Assembly: GCF_002933295.1 (NCBI RefSeq) | Contig: NZ_PSSW01000012.1 | Span: 1 to 64,000 of the forward strand | Reading direction: 5' to 3' | DNA from: Marinobacter flavimaris | GTDB taxonomy: Bacteria; Pseudomonadota; Gammaproteobacteria; Pseudomonadales; Oleiphilaceae | DNA: 64,000 nt | Part shown: one piece after another, positions 1-7,468 of the stretch | Layout: every line of letters begins with the position of its first letter | Position numbering within the stretch: position 1 is the stretch's first letter | The notes under the pieces: model-generated | The model's database searches: none | Seen by the model: only the letters and a program-made list of their open reading frames with translations | Told to the model about the DNA's origin: nothing | Translations under genes and position numbers: made by a program

Positions 1-113
1 TGACGACCATAGCGGTCTGGAACCACCTGATCCCATCCCGAACTCAGAAGTGAAACAGACCAGCGCCGATGGTAGTGTGGCGTTGCCCATGTGAGAGTAG
101 GTCATCGTCAGGC
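1..113 (+). rRNA. rrf: 5S ribosomal RNA (5' end at or just before window edge)
   Basis: The sequence carries the hallmark 5S segments: the CCACCTGATCCCATCCCGAACTCAG-type loop region, GCCGATGGTAGTGTGG, and GTGAGAGTAGGTCATCGTCA near the 3' end. The first bases TGACGACC pair with GGTCATCGTCA around 100-110 to close helix I. A few 5' bases may lie before position 1, so the gene may be truncated. It is presumably the last gene of a 16S-23S-5S operon upstream of the window. Confidence 0.95.
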
Positions 114-124
114 TCCTAATACCG

Positions 125-157
125 AAAACCCCAGCATCCTCGATGCTGGGGTTTTTT
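125..157 (+). terminator. Rho-independent terminator of the rRNA operon
   Basis: A perfect 14-bp stem (AAAACCCCAGCATC, loop CTC, GATGCTGGGGTTTT) runs into a T tract directly after the 5S gene. It is the strongest hairpin in this part of the window and fits an rrn operon end. Confidence 0.95.
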
Positions 158-195
158 ATTGCCTGAAATTCACGGCCTCACTCACGGCAGGCCGG

Positions 196-204
196 TGATA
201 TACT
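196..204 (+). promoter_or_regulatory. Candidate extended -10 promoter for leuA
   Basis: TGATATACT is a TGn extended -10 element (TG, then TATACT) about 40 bases before the leuA ATG. No convincing -35 hexamer precedes it, as is usual for extended -10 promoters. I see no leader peptide or attenuator in the 80 bases between the rRNA terminator and leuA. Confidence 0.5.
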
Positions 205-243
205 CTCCCCATAACGAACGACATCTCAGAATGGAGCCTGCCA

Positions 244-1794
244 ATGCCTGCCACTGATCACCTGGTTATTTTCGATACAACGCTCCGTGATGGCGAGCAA
301 AGCCCCGGTGCCACCATGAACAAAGCCGAGAAGCTCCGCATTGCGAAAGCGCTGGAAAAGCTCCGGGTGGATGTTATTGAGGCAGGATTCGCGATTGCCA
401 GCCAGGGCGATTTCGAGGCGGTGAAAGCGATCGCCGAGTCCATCAAGGACTCAACGATCTGCAGTCTAGCCCGGGCGCTCGACAAGGATATCGATCGCGC
501 GGCAGAAGCTATCCGGCCGGCACAGCGCGGGCGTATTCATACGTTTATAGCCACGTCGCCCATTCACATGAAGCACAAGCTGCAGATGCAGCCGGATGAG
601 GTGATTGAGCAGGCGGTTCGCTCAGTGAAACGCGCGCGGAGTCATGTCGACGACGTCGAATTCTCCTGCGAGGACGCCGGACGTTCCGAACTGGACTTCC
701 TCTGCCGGATCATCGAGGCCGCCATCGATGCCGGTGCCAGCACGATCAATATCCCGGATACGGTCGGTTATGCCATTCCCGAGCAGTTCGGTGAAACCAT
801 CCGTCAGTTGTTGAACCGGATTCCAAACGCGGACAAAGCTATTTTTTCAGTGCATTGCCACAACGACCTGGGTCTGGCTGTGTCGAACTCCCTGGCGGCG
901 GTTTCCCAGGGAGCCCGTCAGGTAGAGTGCACCATCAATGGGCTGGGTGAGCGGGCCGGTAACGCGGCGCTCGAAGAAATTGTCATGGCGGTTCGTACCC
1001 GCCAGGATCTGTTCCATATCGATACCCGCATTGATGCCCAGCACATCGTGCCGGCGTCTCGTCTTGTTTCTACAATCACCGGTTTTCCGGTACAGCCCAA
1101 CAAGGCTATCGTCGGCGCCAATGCCTTTGCCCATGAATCCGGGATACACCAGGATGGGGTTCTGAAGCACCGGGAGACTTATGAGATCATGCGGGCGCAG
1201 GACGTTGGTTGGCATACCAACAGCCTCGTCCTGGGCAAACACTCCGGTCGGAACGCCTTCCGTACCCGTTTGCTGGAGCTCGGAATTCAGTTTGAGACCG
1301 AGACGGAGCTGAATGAGGCCTTTACACGGTTCAAGGCGCTGGCAGATCTGAAACATGAGATTTTCGATGAGGATCTTCAGGCGATTGCCACCGATACCCG
1401 GCAGAAAGAGGAAGACGGCCGTTATGGCCTGGTCTGTATGCAGGTCTGCTCGGAGACCGGAGTCGTACCCAAAGCCAATCTCACGCTGAGCGTAGACGGC
1501 AAAGAGCACAAGGTTGAAGCCGAGGGCAGCGGGCCGGTCGATGCCACGTTCAAGGCAATCGAATCTCTGGTGGATTCCGGCTGCAATCTCCAGCTGTATT
1601 CCGTAAACAACATTACCAGCGGCACCGATGCCCAGGGCGAGGTGACGGTACGCCTGGAGCGCGGTGGCCGCATCGTTAACGGCGTGGGTGCTGATACTGA
1701 TATCATCATCGCGTCCGCCAAGGCTTACATTGAGGCCCTGAACCTGATCAGCAAGGGCGGAATTCGACAGCATCCCCAGGTCGCGGATGTGTGA
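244..1794 (+). CDS. leuA: 2-isopropylmalate synthase
   Basis: LeuA condenses acetyl-CoA with 2-oxoisovalerate, the first committed step of leucine synthesis, in the cytoplasm. The 516-residue product has the full two-part architecture. A TIM-barrel synthase domain starts with FDTTLRDGEQSPG (about residues 10-22) and contains the metal-binding HxH in SVHCHNDLG (about 203-207) and NGLGERAGNAAL. A C-terminal LeuA dimer domain (about 385-510) normally binds leucine for feedback inhibition. The length matches the long gammaproteobacterial form. It stands alone behind the rRNA operon, away from any leuBCD genes. Confidence 0.96.
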   Translation: MPATDHLVIFDTTLRDGEQSPGATMNKAEKLRIAKALEKLRVDVIEAGFAIASQGDFEAVKAIAESIKDSTICSLARALDKDIDRAAEAIRPAQRGRIHTFIATSPIHMKHKLQMQPDEVIEQAVRSVKRARSHVDDVEFSCEDAGRSELDFLCRIIEAAIDAGASTINIPDTVGYAIPEQFGETIRQLLNRIPNADKAIFSVHCHNDLGLAVSNSLAAVSQGARQVECTINGLGERAGNAALEEIVMAVRTRQDLFHIDTRIDAQHIVPASRLVSTITGFPVQPNKAIVGANAFAHESGIHQDGVLKHRETYEIMRAQDVGWHTNSLVLGKHSGRNAFRTRLLELGIQFETETELNEAFTRFKALADLKHEIFDEDLQAIATDTRQKEEDGRYGLVCMQVCSETGVVPKANLTLSVDGKEHKVEAEGSGPVDATFKAIESLVDSGCNLQLYSVNNITSGTDAQGEVTVRLERGGRIVNGVGADTDIIIASAKAYIEALNLISKGGIRQHPQVADV

Positions 1795-1830
1795 GAATGG
1801 TTATTCGGTGAGTCGCGACAGGCGAAGGTA

Positions 1831-2643
1831 ATGGTTGGATCGGAAGCAGAGCGTCAGTTTTATCTGGGAGCAGCGGGGATACGCATGTGGTATGCCCGGC
1901 AACCGTTGCCCGGCGCGGCGCCAAGCCCGGATTTTGAGTTTCCCGAGGAGAGTCAGGTTCCGGAGCCAATGCCTGGAACTTCTGAAACCATACCCAGTCC
2001 GGTAAGAGATGCCGGTCGCCCTGCGCCGCGTAAACCGACGGGCCCAGATAGAACTGAAGGCGTGGCCCGAATAGCGGATCTTCAGGCCTTGATGGAAGGT
2101 GAGGCTGTCGCGCCAGGCAACGCCTCCCGACAGCCTCCCCAATCGCCTGCCGTGTCGGATGACGCTGCGAACTCTCCGGAGCCCGCAGCGCCAGAGGACA
2201 TGTCAGAGCAGCCTGCCGGGATTCCCTCTGAAAACGTTAACGTCATGATCTGGGCGGGAACCAGGGCGGTACTGATCGGAGGTATGTCTGCGGATGCCAG
2301 CAGTCGACTGCAGGAAACCCTCGCACTGAATATTCTCAAGAGCCTTGGTGAGGAGCAGCCTCAAGTGCTCGGGCAAGTCTCCTGGCCTATCTTCAACAAT
2401 CTGTTGGTGCCCGGGAACTCCGGCCATGACTTTGTTGAGGTGATGCGCAGTGTTCTGTCGGGCCTGGAACGTCAGCAGGTTGTCGTCTTGCAGGGTGGAG
2501 AGGATGCAGAAAAAAGCTGGCTGAGCGAAGCCCTTGGACACGACGCAGCAGTCCGGTTTCCGCACACCCTTGCTGAGATTGCCGGCAACCCGACATTGAA
2601 GCGCTCCCTGTGGCAACAGATACGGCCTCTGGTCGCCCGTTAA
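1831..2643 (+). CDS. holD: DNA polymerase III psi subunit-like protein with a long disordered linker
   Basis: Probable psi subunit of the clamp loader, 270 residues against 137 in E. coli. From memory, E. coli psi has an N-terminal peptide containing GITQW that docks on the DnaX collar, and a C-terminal block ending ANPTARAALWQQI. Here residues 12-24 read LGAAGIRMWYARQ and residues 251-264 read AGNPTLKRSLWQQI. The strand-helix start RAVLIGG at 145-151 also fits the psi Rossmann-like fold. Between them, about residues 30-135 are Pro/Ala/Ser/Glu-rich and look disordered. The stop overlaps the rimI start, the same holD-rimI neighbourhood as in E. coli. Automated annotation would probably call it hypothetical. 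Confidence 0.72.
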   Translation: MVGSEAERQFYLGAAGIRMWYARQPLPGAAPSPDFEFPEESQVPEPMPGTSETIPSPVRDAGRPAPRKPTGPDRTEGVARIADLQALMEGEAVAPGNASRQPPQSPAVSDDAANSPEPAAPEDMSEQPAGIPSENVNVMIWAGTRAVLIGGMSADASSRLQETLALNILKSLGEEQPQVLGQVSWPIFNNLLVPGNSGHDFVEVMRSVLSGLERQQVVVLQGGEDAEKSWLSEALGHDAAVRFPHTLAEIAGNPTLKRSLWQQIRPLVAR

Positions 2644-3128
2644 TGCCTTATCCGGAAACCTACCAAAAAGTTCTTGATGCCGATCTTATTGTGCGCCCCC
2701 TGGTGCCCGAGGATGTCCCGGATGTGCTCGATATAGAGCGCCAGGGTTATTCGCACCCCTGGAGCGAATCGGTGTTTCTGGATTGTTTCAAGGACAACTA
2801 CCGGCTCTGGGGTGCCTGCCATGGGGGCAAACTCACCGCGTACGCTGTCGTGGCCTACATGGTTGATGAAGCGCATTTGCTGAATATCTGCGTCCACCCG
2901 AGAGCCCGCGGTGAGGGGGTGGGGCGCTATCTTCTGAGGCATGTTCTGGCAACCGCAGCTCATGAAGGTATGGCTCAGCTGTTGCTCGAAGTAAGGGACA
3001 GCAATCATGCCGCTATCGCGTTGTACCAGAATGAAGGCTTTCACGAGATCGGCCAGCGCCCCGGGTATTATCCGTCTGCCAGTGGGCGGGAGGATGCCCG
3101 GGTCCTGATGCTTGCCCTCGGCCAGTGA
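2643..3128 (+). CDS. rimI: Ribosomal protein bS18 N-alpha-acetyltransferase
   Basis: RimI is a GNAT enzyme that acetylates the N-terminus of ribosomal protein S18. The 161-residue product has a single GNAT fold. The acetyl-CoA loop is in VHPRARGEGVGRYLL, followed by the family-typical LEVRDSNHAAIALYQNEGF and the late YY...R pattern. I chose the ATG whose first base is the last base of the preceding stop codon (TAATG). An upstream in-frame ATG at 2610 would lie inside holD and add residues not seen in the family. The overlap implies translational coupling with the psi-like gene. Confidence 0.92.
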   Translation: MPYPETYQKVLDADLIVRPLVPEDVPDVLDIERQGYSHPWSESVFLDCFKDNYRLWGACHGGKLTAYAVVAYMVDEAHLLNICVHPRARGEGVGRYLLRHVLATAAHEGMAQLLLEVRDSNHAAIALYQNEGFHEIGQRPGYYPSASGREDARVLMLALGQ

Positions 3129-3143
3129 TCACTGCAGTGCGAG

Positions 3144-3173
3144 TTAGCGTCACAGCGGCATAGGGCCTATAAT
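3144..3173 (+). promoter_or_regulatory. Candidate sigma70 promoter for prfC
   Basis: TTAGCG, an 18-base spacer and a consensus TATAAT (3168-3173) lie about 45 bases before the prfC start. The -10 is excellent and the -35 weak. Confidence 0.5.
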
Positions 3174-3216
3174 GGCCGCCTTTTCCAGAACTTCAGATTC
3201 AGGTTGCTTTTCGATT

Positions 3217-4797
3217 ATGTCTAACCTTTCCCAGGAAGTGGCCAAGCGCCGCACCTTCGCCATTATCTCGCACCCGGATGCCGGTAAGACCACGATTACC
3301 GAGAAGGTGCTATTGTTCGGGCAGGCAATCCAGAAGGCCGGTACCGTCAAGGGAAAGAAGTCTGGCCAGCACGCCAAGTCCGACTGGATGGAAATGGAGA
3401 AAGAGCGGGGTATTTCGGTAACCACCTCCGTCATGCAGTTTCCTTATGGTGGCAAGCTGGTGAACCTGCTGGATACGCCGGGCCACGAAGACTTCTCGGA
3501 GGACACCTACCGCACGCTCACGGCGGTGGACTCCTGTCTGATGGTTATTGACAGCGCCAAGGGTGTCGAGGAACGGACCATCAAACTGATGGAGGTTACC
3601 CGGCTGCGGGATACGCCGATTATCACGTTCATGAACAAGCTGGATCGGGACACCCGGGATCCGGTGGAGCTGATGGACGAGGTTGAGGAAGTTCTGAAAA
3701 TTGCCTGTGCACCGATCACCTGGCCCATCGGTATGGGCAAGAGCTTCAAAGGGGTTTATCACCTGCTTCGGGACGAGGTTATTCTGTATCAGTCCGGCCA
3801 GGGCCATATGATTCAGGACAAGCGCGTTATCTCGGGGCTGGACAATCCCGAGCTTGATCAGGCGATTGGCGCTTACGCCGGCGATCTGCGTGATGAAATT
3901 GAGCTGGTCAAAGGCGCGTCCCACGAGTTTGATCAAGAAGCTTTTCTTGCCGGTGAACTGACGCCAGTCTTCTTTGGTACCGCACTGGGTAACTTCGGCG
4001 TGGACCACATGCTCGATGGTCTGGTGGAGTGGGCCCCGGCGCCGCAACCGCGGGAAACCGACCAGAGACTGGTCCAGCCGGCCGAGGACGGGTTCTCGGG
4101 CTTCGTATTCAAGATTCAGGCAAATATGGATCCACAGCATCGTGACCGTGTTGCCTTCCTCCGCATTGTCTCCGGCAGTTACAACCAGGGTATGAAGGCT
4201 CGTCATGTCCGTATTGGCAAGGAAGTCCGGTTTTCCGACGCGCTGACGTTCATGGCCGGCGACCGCGAACACGCCGAGCAGGCGTTTGCCGGCGATATTA
4301 TCGGCCTGCACAACCATGGCACCATTCAGTTGGGTGATACCTTTACTGCTGGCGACGACATGAAGTTCACCGGCATCCCCAACTTTGCGCCCGAATTGTT
4401 CCGCCGGATTCGCCTGAAGGATCCGCTCAAGGCCAAGCAGCTCCAGAAAGGGCTGATACAGCTGTCCGAAGAGGGTGCCGTCCAGGTGTTCAGGCCGCTT
4501 CGGAATAACGATCTCATCGTCGGGGCGGTCGGTGTGCTGCAGTTCGATGTGGTGGTCAGTCGCTTGAAAAGCGAATACAAGGTGGAGGCCATCTACGAGC
4601 CAATTAACGTAGCTACTGCGCGGTGGGTCACCTGCAGCGATGAGCGCAAACTTGATGAGTTCCAGCGCAAGAATAACGACAACCTGGCCCTCGATGGGAG
4701 TGACAGGCTGGCCTACATTGCTCCGACCATGGTCAACCTGAACCTGGCCCAGGAGCGGTATCCGGACATCCAGTTCCACAAGACCCGGGAGCATTAA
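3217..4797 (+). CDS. prfC: Peptide chain release factor 3 (GTPase)
   Basis: RF3 is the translational GTPase that recycles RF1 and RF2 from the ribosome after peptide release. The 526-residue product opens SNLSQEVAKRRTFAIISHPDAGKTT, closely matching E. coli RF3. It has the P-loop SHPDAGKTT, the G3 motif DTPGHEDF and the G4 motif NKLDRD, followed by the EF-G-like domain II and the RF3 C-terminal domain. The ATG at 3217 fits the family N-terminus. An upstream in-frame ATG at 3172 overlaps the -10 element and is rejected. Confidence 0.97.
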   Translation: MSNLSQEVAKRRTFAIISHPDAGKTTITEKVLLFGQAIQKAGTVKGKKSGQHAKSDWMEMEKERGISVTTSVMQFPYGGKLVNLLDTPGHEDFSEDTYRTLTAVDSCLMVIDSAKGVEERTIKLMEVTRLRDTPIITFMNKLDRDTRDPVELMDEVEEVLKIACAPITWPIGMGKSFKGVYHLLRDEVILYQSGQGHMIQDKRVISGLDNPELDQAIGAYAGDLRDEIELVKGASHEFDQEAFLAGELTPVFFGTALGNFGVDHMLDGLVEWAPAPQPRETDQRLVQPAEDGFSGFVFKIQANMDPQHRDRVAFLRIVSGSYNQGMKARHVRIGKEVRFSDALTFMAGDREHAEQAFAGDIIGLHNHGTIQLGDTFTAGDDMKFTGIPNFAPELFRRIRLKDPLKAKQLQKGLIQLSEEGAVQVFRPLRNNDLIVGAVGVLQFDVVVSRLKSEYKVEAIYEPINVATARWVTCSDERKLDEFQRKNNDNLALDGSDRLAYIAPTMVNLNLAQERYPDIQFHKTREH

Positions 4798-4818
4798 CGG
4801 TTCCGGGCGGAGGTGACT

Positions 4819-5604
4819 GTGCAGCTGATCGACGCCCATTGCCATTTCGATTTTCCCCAGTTCGATGGCCGCCGCGATAAAGAGCTTGAGCAGGGCCGAT
4901 CGCGCGGACTCCGGGGGCTGGTGATACCCGGTGTCCGGCGAGCGGACTGGGACCGCGTCCGCGAGACAGCGCTGGCTCATGATGGTCTGTTTTACTGTCT
5001 CGGCATTCACCCCTGGTTTGTGGAAGAGCATTCTGAAGAAGATCTGACTCAGCTCCGCCGATTGCTGGAGGGTCGTCCCGACCGCTGTGTGGCAATCGGT
5101 GAATGCGGACTCGATCGAATCCGGGGAAGTCTCGAAGCGCAGTTGCCCTGGTTTGAAGCCCAGGTGGCGCTGGCTGACGAACTGAATTTGCCGCTGGTGA
5201 TCCACTCCGTCAAGACCCATGACGAAGTTCACGGTGTGCTCAATCGTCGCCAGTGGCAGGGTCGAGCACTGATTCACGGATTCAGCGGAAGCTTCCAGCA
5301 GGCTGCAAAGCTGGTCGATCTTGGGTGCTTTATCGGGGTAGGGGGTGTGATCACCCATCCCAGGGCCCGAAAGACCCGCGACGCAGTCGCAAAATTGCCA
5401 CTGGAGGCGCTGGTGCTTGAGACAGACGCCCCGGACATGGCGCCGGAAGGCGTGCCACAGGGAGAGAACTCCCCACGCTATCTGCCGGATATTCTGGACG
5501 CGCTCGCGGAGCTCCGTGGCACGTCGCCGGAGCATCTGGCGCCGGCGCTTCTGGATAACGTGTCGGGGCTGTACGGTTGGGCGACTGCCGGTATAGGGGA
5601 ATAA
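4819..5604 (+). CDS. TatD-family metal-dependent hydrolase (YjjV-like)
   Basis: TatD-family proteins are amidohydrolase-fold metal-dependent nucleases or hydrolases. The 261-residue product has the N-terminal metal site DAHCHFDF, the GECGLD segment around residue 95, the internal HSVKTHDE histidine motif and the C-terminal ETDAP acid, all in the expected order. The GGAGG at 4809-4813 sits 5 bases before GTG 4819, which is why I prefer that start over GTG 4813. It follows prfC by about 20 bases, so cotranscription is likely. The physiological substrate cannot be told from sequence. Confidence 0.9.
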   Translation: MQLIDAHCHFDFPQFDGRRDKELEQGRSRGLRGLVIPGVRRADWDRVRETALAHDGLFYCLGIHPWFVEEHSEEDLTQLRRLLEGRPDRCVAIGECGLDRIRGSLEAQLPWFEAQVALADELNLPLVIHSVKTHDEVHGVLNRRQWQGRALIHGFSGSFQQAAKLVDLGCFIGVGGVITHPRARKTRDAVAKLPLEALVLETDAPDMAPEGVPQGENSPRYLPDILDALAELRGTSPEHLAPALLDNVSGLYGWATAGIGE

Positions 5605-5624
5605 CGAAACGAATCGACACAGGG

Positions 5625-5653
5625 TTGGCTTTCCTGGGTGGTTCGAGTATACT
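5625..5653 (+). promoter_or_regulatory. Sigma70 promoter for rplM-rpsI
   Basis: TTGGCT (5625-5630), exactly 17 bases, and TATACT (5648-5653) make a strong promoter. Transcription would start near 5660 and leave a leader of about 135 bases before rplM. In E. coli, L13 represses its own operon through such a leader; a similar role here is inference. Confidence 0.75.
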
Positions 5654-5797
5654 TCGCGCCCTGGCTTTTCAAGGCGATGTCATTATCTCAGCCCCGAATG
5701 ATGGCAACGCAACACAGGTATGGAACCCCCTCCGGATGCCTTGCATTTACCGGCGGTGGTTTTTAACGTTTCTTATATAGCGTTCAAGGCGGAATCA

Positions 5798-6226
5798 ATG
5801 AAGACTCTGAGTGCGAAACCAGAAACAGTAAAACGTGACTGGTACGTTGTAGACGCAGCCGGCAAGACGCTGGGTCGTCTGTCAACCGAAATCGCCCTTC
5901 GTCTGCGGGGCAAGCATAAGCCTGAGTACACCCCCCACGTAGACACTGGCGATTACATTGTAGTGATCAACGCCAGCCAGGTGCGGGTTACCGGCAAGAA
6001 AGCATCTGACAAGATGTACTACAGTCATACCGGCTTTCCGGGTGGAATCAAATCCATCAACTTCGAGAAGCTGGTCGACAAGGCACCCGAGCAAATCATC
6101 CAGAAGTCTGTCAAAGGCATGCTTCCGAAGGGACCGCTCGGTCGCGCCATGTTCAAGAAGCTGAAAATCTATGCCGGCGCTGAGCACCCTCACGCAGCCC
6201 AGCAGCCCAAAGAACTCGACATTTAA
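5798..6226 (+). CDS. rplM: 50S ribosomal protein L13
   Basis: L13 is an early-assembling protein of the large subunit. The product is 142 residues, exactly the usual length. It opens MKTLSAKPETVKRDWYVVDAAGKTLGRL and carries the conserved KxxxKxYYSHTGFPGG segment and the KGMLPKGPLGR signature. The start was chosen at ATG 5798; upstream in-frame codons give residues foreign to the family. It is the first gene of the standard rplM-rpsI pair. Confidence 0.98.
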   Translation: MKTLSAKPETVKRDWYVVDAAGKTLGRLSTEIALRLRGKHKPEYTPHVDTGDYIVVINASQVRVTGKKASDKMYYSHTGFPGGIKSINFEKLVDKAPEQIIQKSVKGMLPKGPLGRAMFKKLKIYAGAEHPHAAQQPKELDI

Positions 6227-6238
6227 CGGAAGGCGGAT

Positions 6239-6631
6239 ATGTCTGTAGCACAAAATTACGGTACTGGTCGCCGCAAGACATCCACGGCTCGGGTTTTTAT
6301 CAAGCCGGGAAGCGGTAACATCTCCATCAACGGTCGCACCATCGAAGATTTCTTCGGTCGCGAAACCCTGCGCATGATCGTTCGTCAGCCCCTCGTGGTT
6401 GCCGAGTCTACCGATCGTTTTGATATCAACATTACCGTTAAGGGTGGTGGTATCAGTGGCCAGGCCGGCGCAATTCGCCACGGTCTGACCCGCGCTCTGA
6501 TGGATTACGACGAAACTCTGCGCCCGGCGCTGCGTAAAGCGGGTTATGTTACCCGTGATGCACGTGAAGTTGAGCGTAAGAAAGTGGGTCTGCGCAAGGC
6601 GCGTAAGCGTCCTCAGTACTCCAAGCGTTAA
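6239..6631 (+). CDS. rpsI: 30S ribosomal protein S9
   Basis: S9 is a small-subunit protein whose C-terminal tail reaches the P-site tRNA. The product is 130 residues with the family opening YGTGRRKTSTARVF, the central GGGISGQAGAIRHGLTRAL block and the highly conserved basic end KKVGLRKARKRPQYSKR. It lies 12 bases after rplM and is followed by a terminator. Confidence 0.98.
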   Translation: MSVAQNYGTGRRKTSTARVFIKPGSGNISINGRTIEDFFGRETLRMIVRQPLVVAESTDRFDINITVKGGGISGQAGAIRHGLTRALMDYDETLRPALRKAGYVTRDAREVERKKVGLRKARKRPQYSKR

Positions 6632-6653
6632 TTTCGCTGGAGCAGGATCCTGG

Positions 6654-6685
6654 AAAACCCGGCCCTTTTCGGTCGGGTTTTTTTA
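6654..6685 (+). terminator. Rho-independent terminator after rpsI
   Basis: An 8-bp stem (ACCCGGCC, loop of six, GGTCGGGT with one G-T pair) is followed by seven Ts. It separates the ribosomal pair from the bc1 operon. Confidence 0.88.
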
Positions 6686-6762
6686 TGTTCGAGTGATCTG
6701 TCAGCAAATTGATCTGGAGCAGAGGTGAGGCGCCAGCGGCGGCTTTCTGACTTGTAAGCCTC

Positions 6763-6779
6763 TGGTAATTTCATTACCA
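6763..6779. promoter_or_regulatory. Inverted repeat upstream of petA, possible operator
   Basis: TGGTAAT-TTC-ATTACCA is a perfect 7-bp inverted repeat with a 3-base centre. A TATATT at 6790-6795 that could be the petA -10 lies just downstream. The spacing would place the repeat over the -35 region, as expected for a regulator site. No regulator can be named from the sequence. Confidence 0.4.
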
Positions 6780-6874
6780 TTTGGACGCTTATATTTTTGG
6801 GTTGTGAAGTCCTTTTGATGCGCATTGTCGGCTGTGTTGCGGGCGGTGGCATCGCCTGATGGGAGAAGACCATA

Positions 6875-7468
6875 ATGAATAATGGCGACGTTAGCCAAGG
6901 CCGGCGCCGGTTTCTGATCGGTGCTACGTCTGTGGTGGGTGGAGTCGGCGTCGTCGGTGCGGCGGTTCCGTTCCTGGGGTCGTGGAACCCCAGTGCAAAA
7001 GCGGAAGCAGCCGGTGCACCGGTAACCGTCAATATCAGCAAGATTGAACCGGGTCAGCAGATCACCGTTGAATGGCGGGGTCAGCCGGTTTGGATCATTC
7101 GCCGTACCGACGAGATGAATGAGAACATCGAAAAGCTTAACGATCGGGTGAAAGATCCGAACTCGGAAGTGCCGCAACAACCTGAGTACATCGACGGCAT
7201 ACTCCGGTCGCTGAAGCCGGAATTTGCTGTGTTGGTCGGGCTGTGTACGCACCTCGGTTGTGTTCCGTCCTACCGGCCGGAAGTTGCACCGGCAGACCTG
7301 GGTGATGAGTGGCTGGGCGGTCTCTTCTGTCCTTGTCATGGTTCCCGCTACGACATGGCAGGAAGGGTATACGAGGCACAGCCAGCACCCACAAACCTTG
7401 TGGTTCCGCCGTACCGTTTCGACGATGATTCGACCCTCACGATTGGTCTTGATCCGGAGGCAGCGTAA
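6875..7468 (+). CDS. petA: Ubiquinol-cytochrome c reductase, Rieske iron-sulfur subunit
   Basis: The Rieske subunit passes electrons from ubiquinol to cytochrome c1 in the bc1 complex, anchored in the inner membrane with its cluster in the periplasm. The 197-residue product has a twin-arginine-type N-terminus (RRRFLIGAT) leading into the membrane anchor. The two cluster-binding boxes CTHLGC (about residues 124-129) and CPCHGSRYD (about 149-157) supply two Cys and two His ligands. The gene overlaps petB by one base and is first in a petABC operon. Confidence 0.98.
   Translation: MNNGDVSQGRRRFLIGATSVVGGVGVVGAAVPFLGSWNPSAKAEAAGAPVTVNISKIEPGQQITVEWRGQPVWIIRRTDEMNENIEKLNDRVKDPNSEVPQQPEYIDGILRSLKPEFAVLVGLCTHLGCVPSYRPEVAPADLGDEWLGGLFCPCHGSRYDMAGRVYEAQPAPTNLVVPPYRFDDDSTLTIGLDPEAA

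Noticed and set aside
3310..5535. 741-residue open frame on the minus strand opposite prfC and the TatD gene
   Set aside because: prfC and TatD on the plus strand have full motifs. The antisense frame has no recognisable domain and is the usual by-product of GC-rich third positions.
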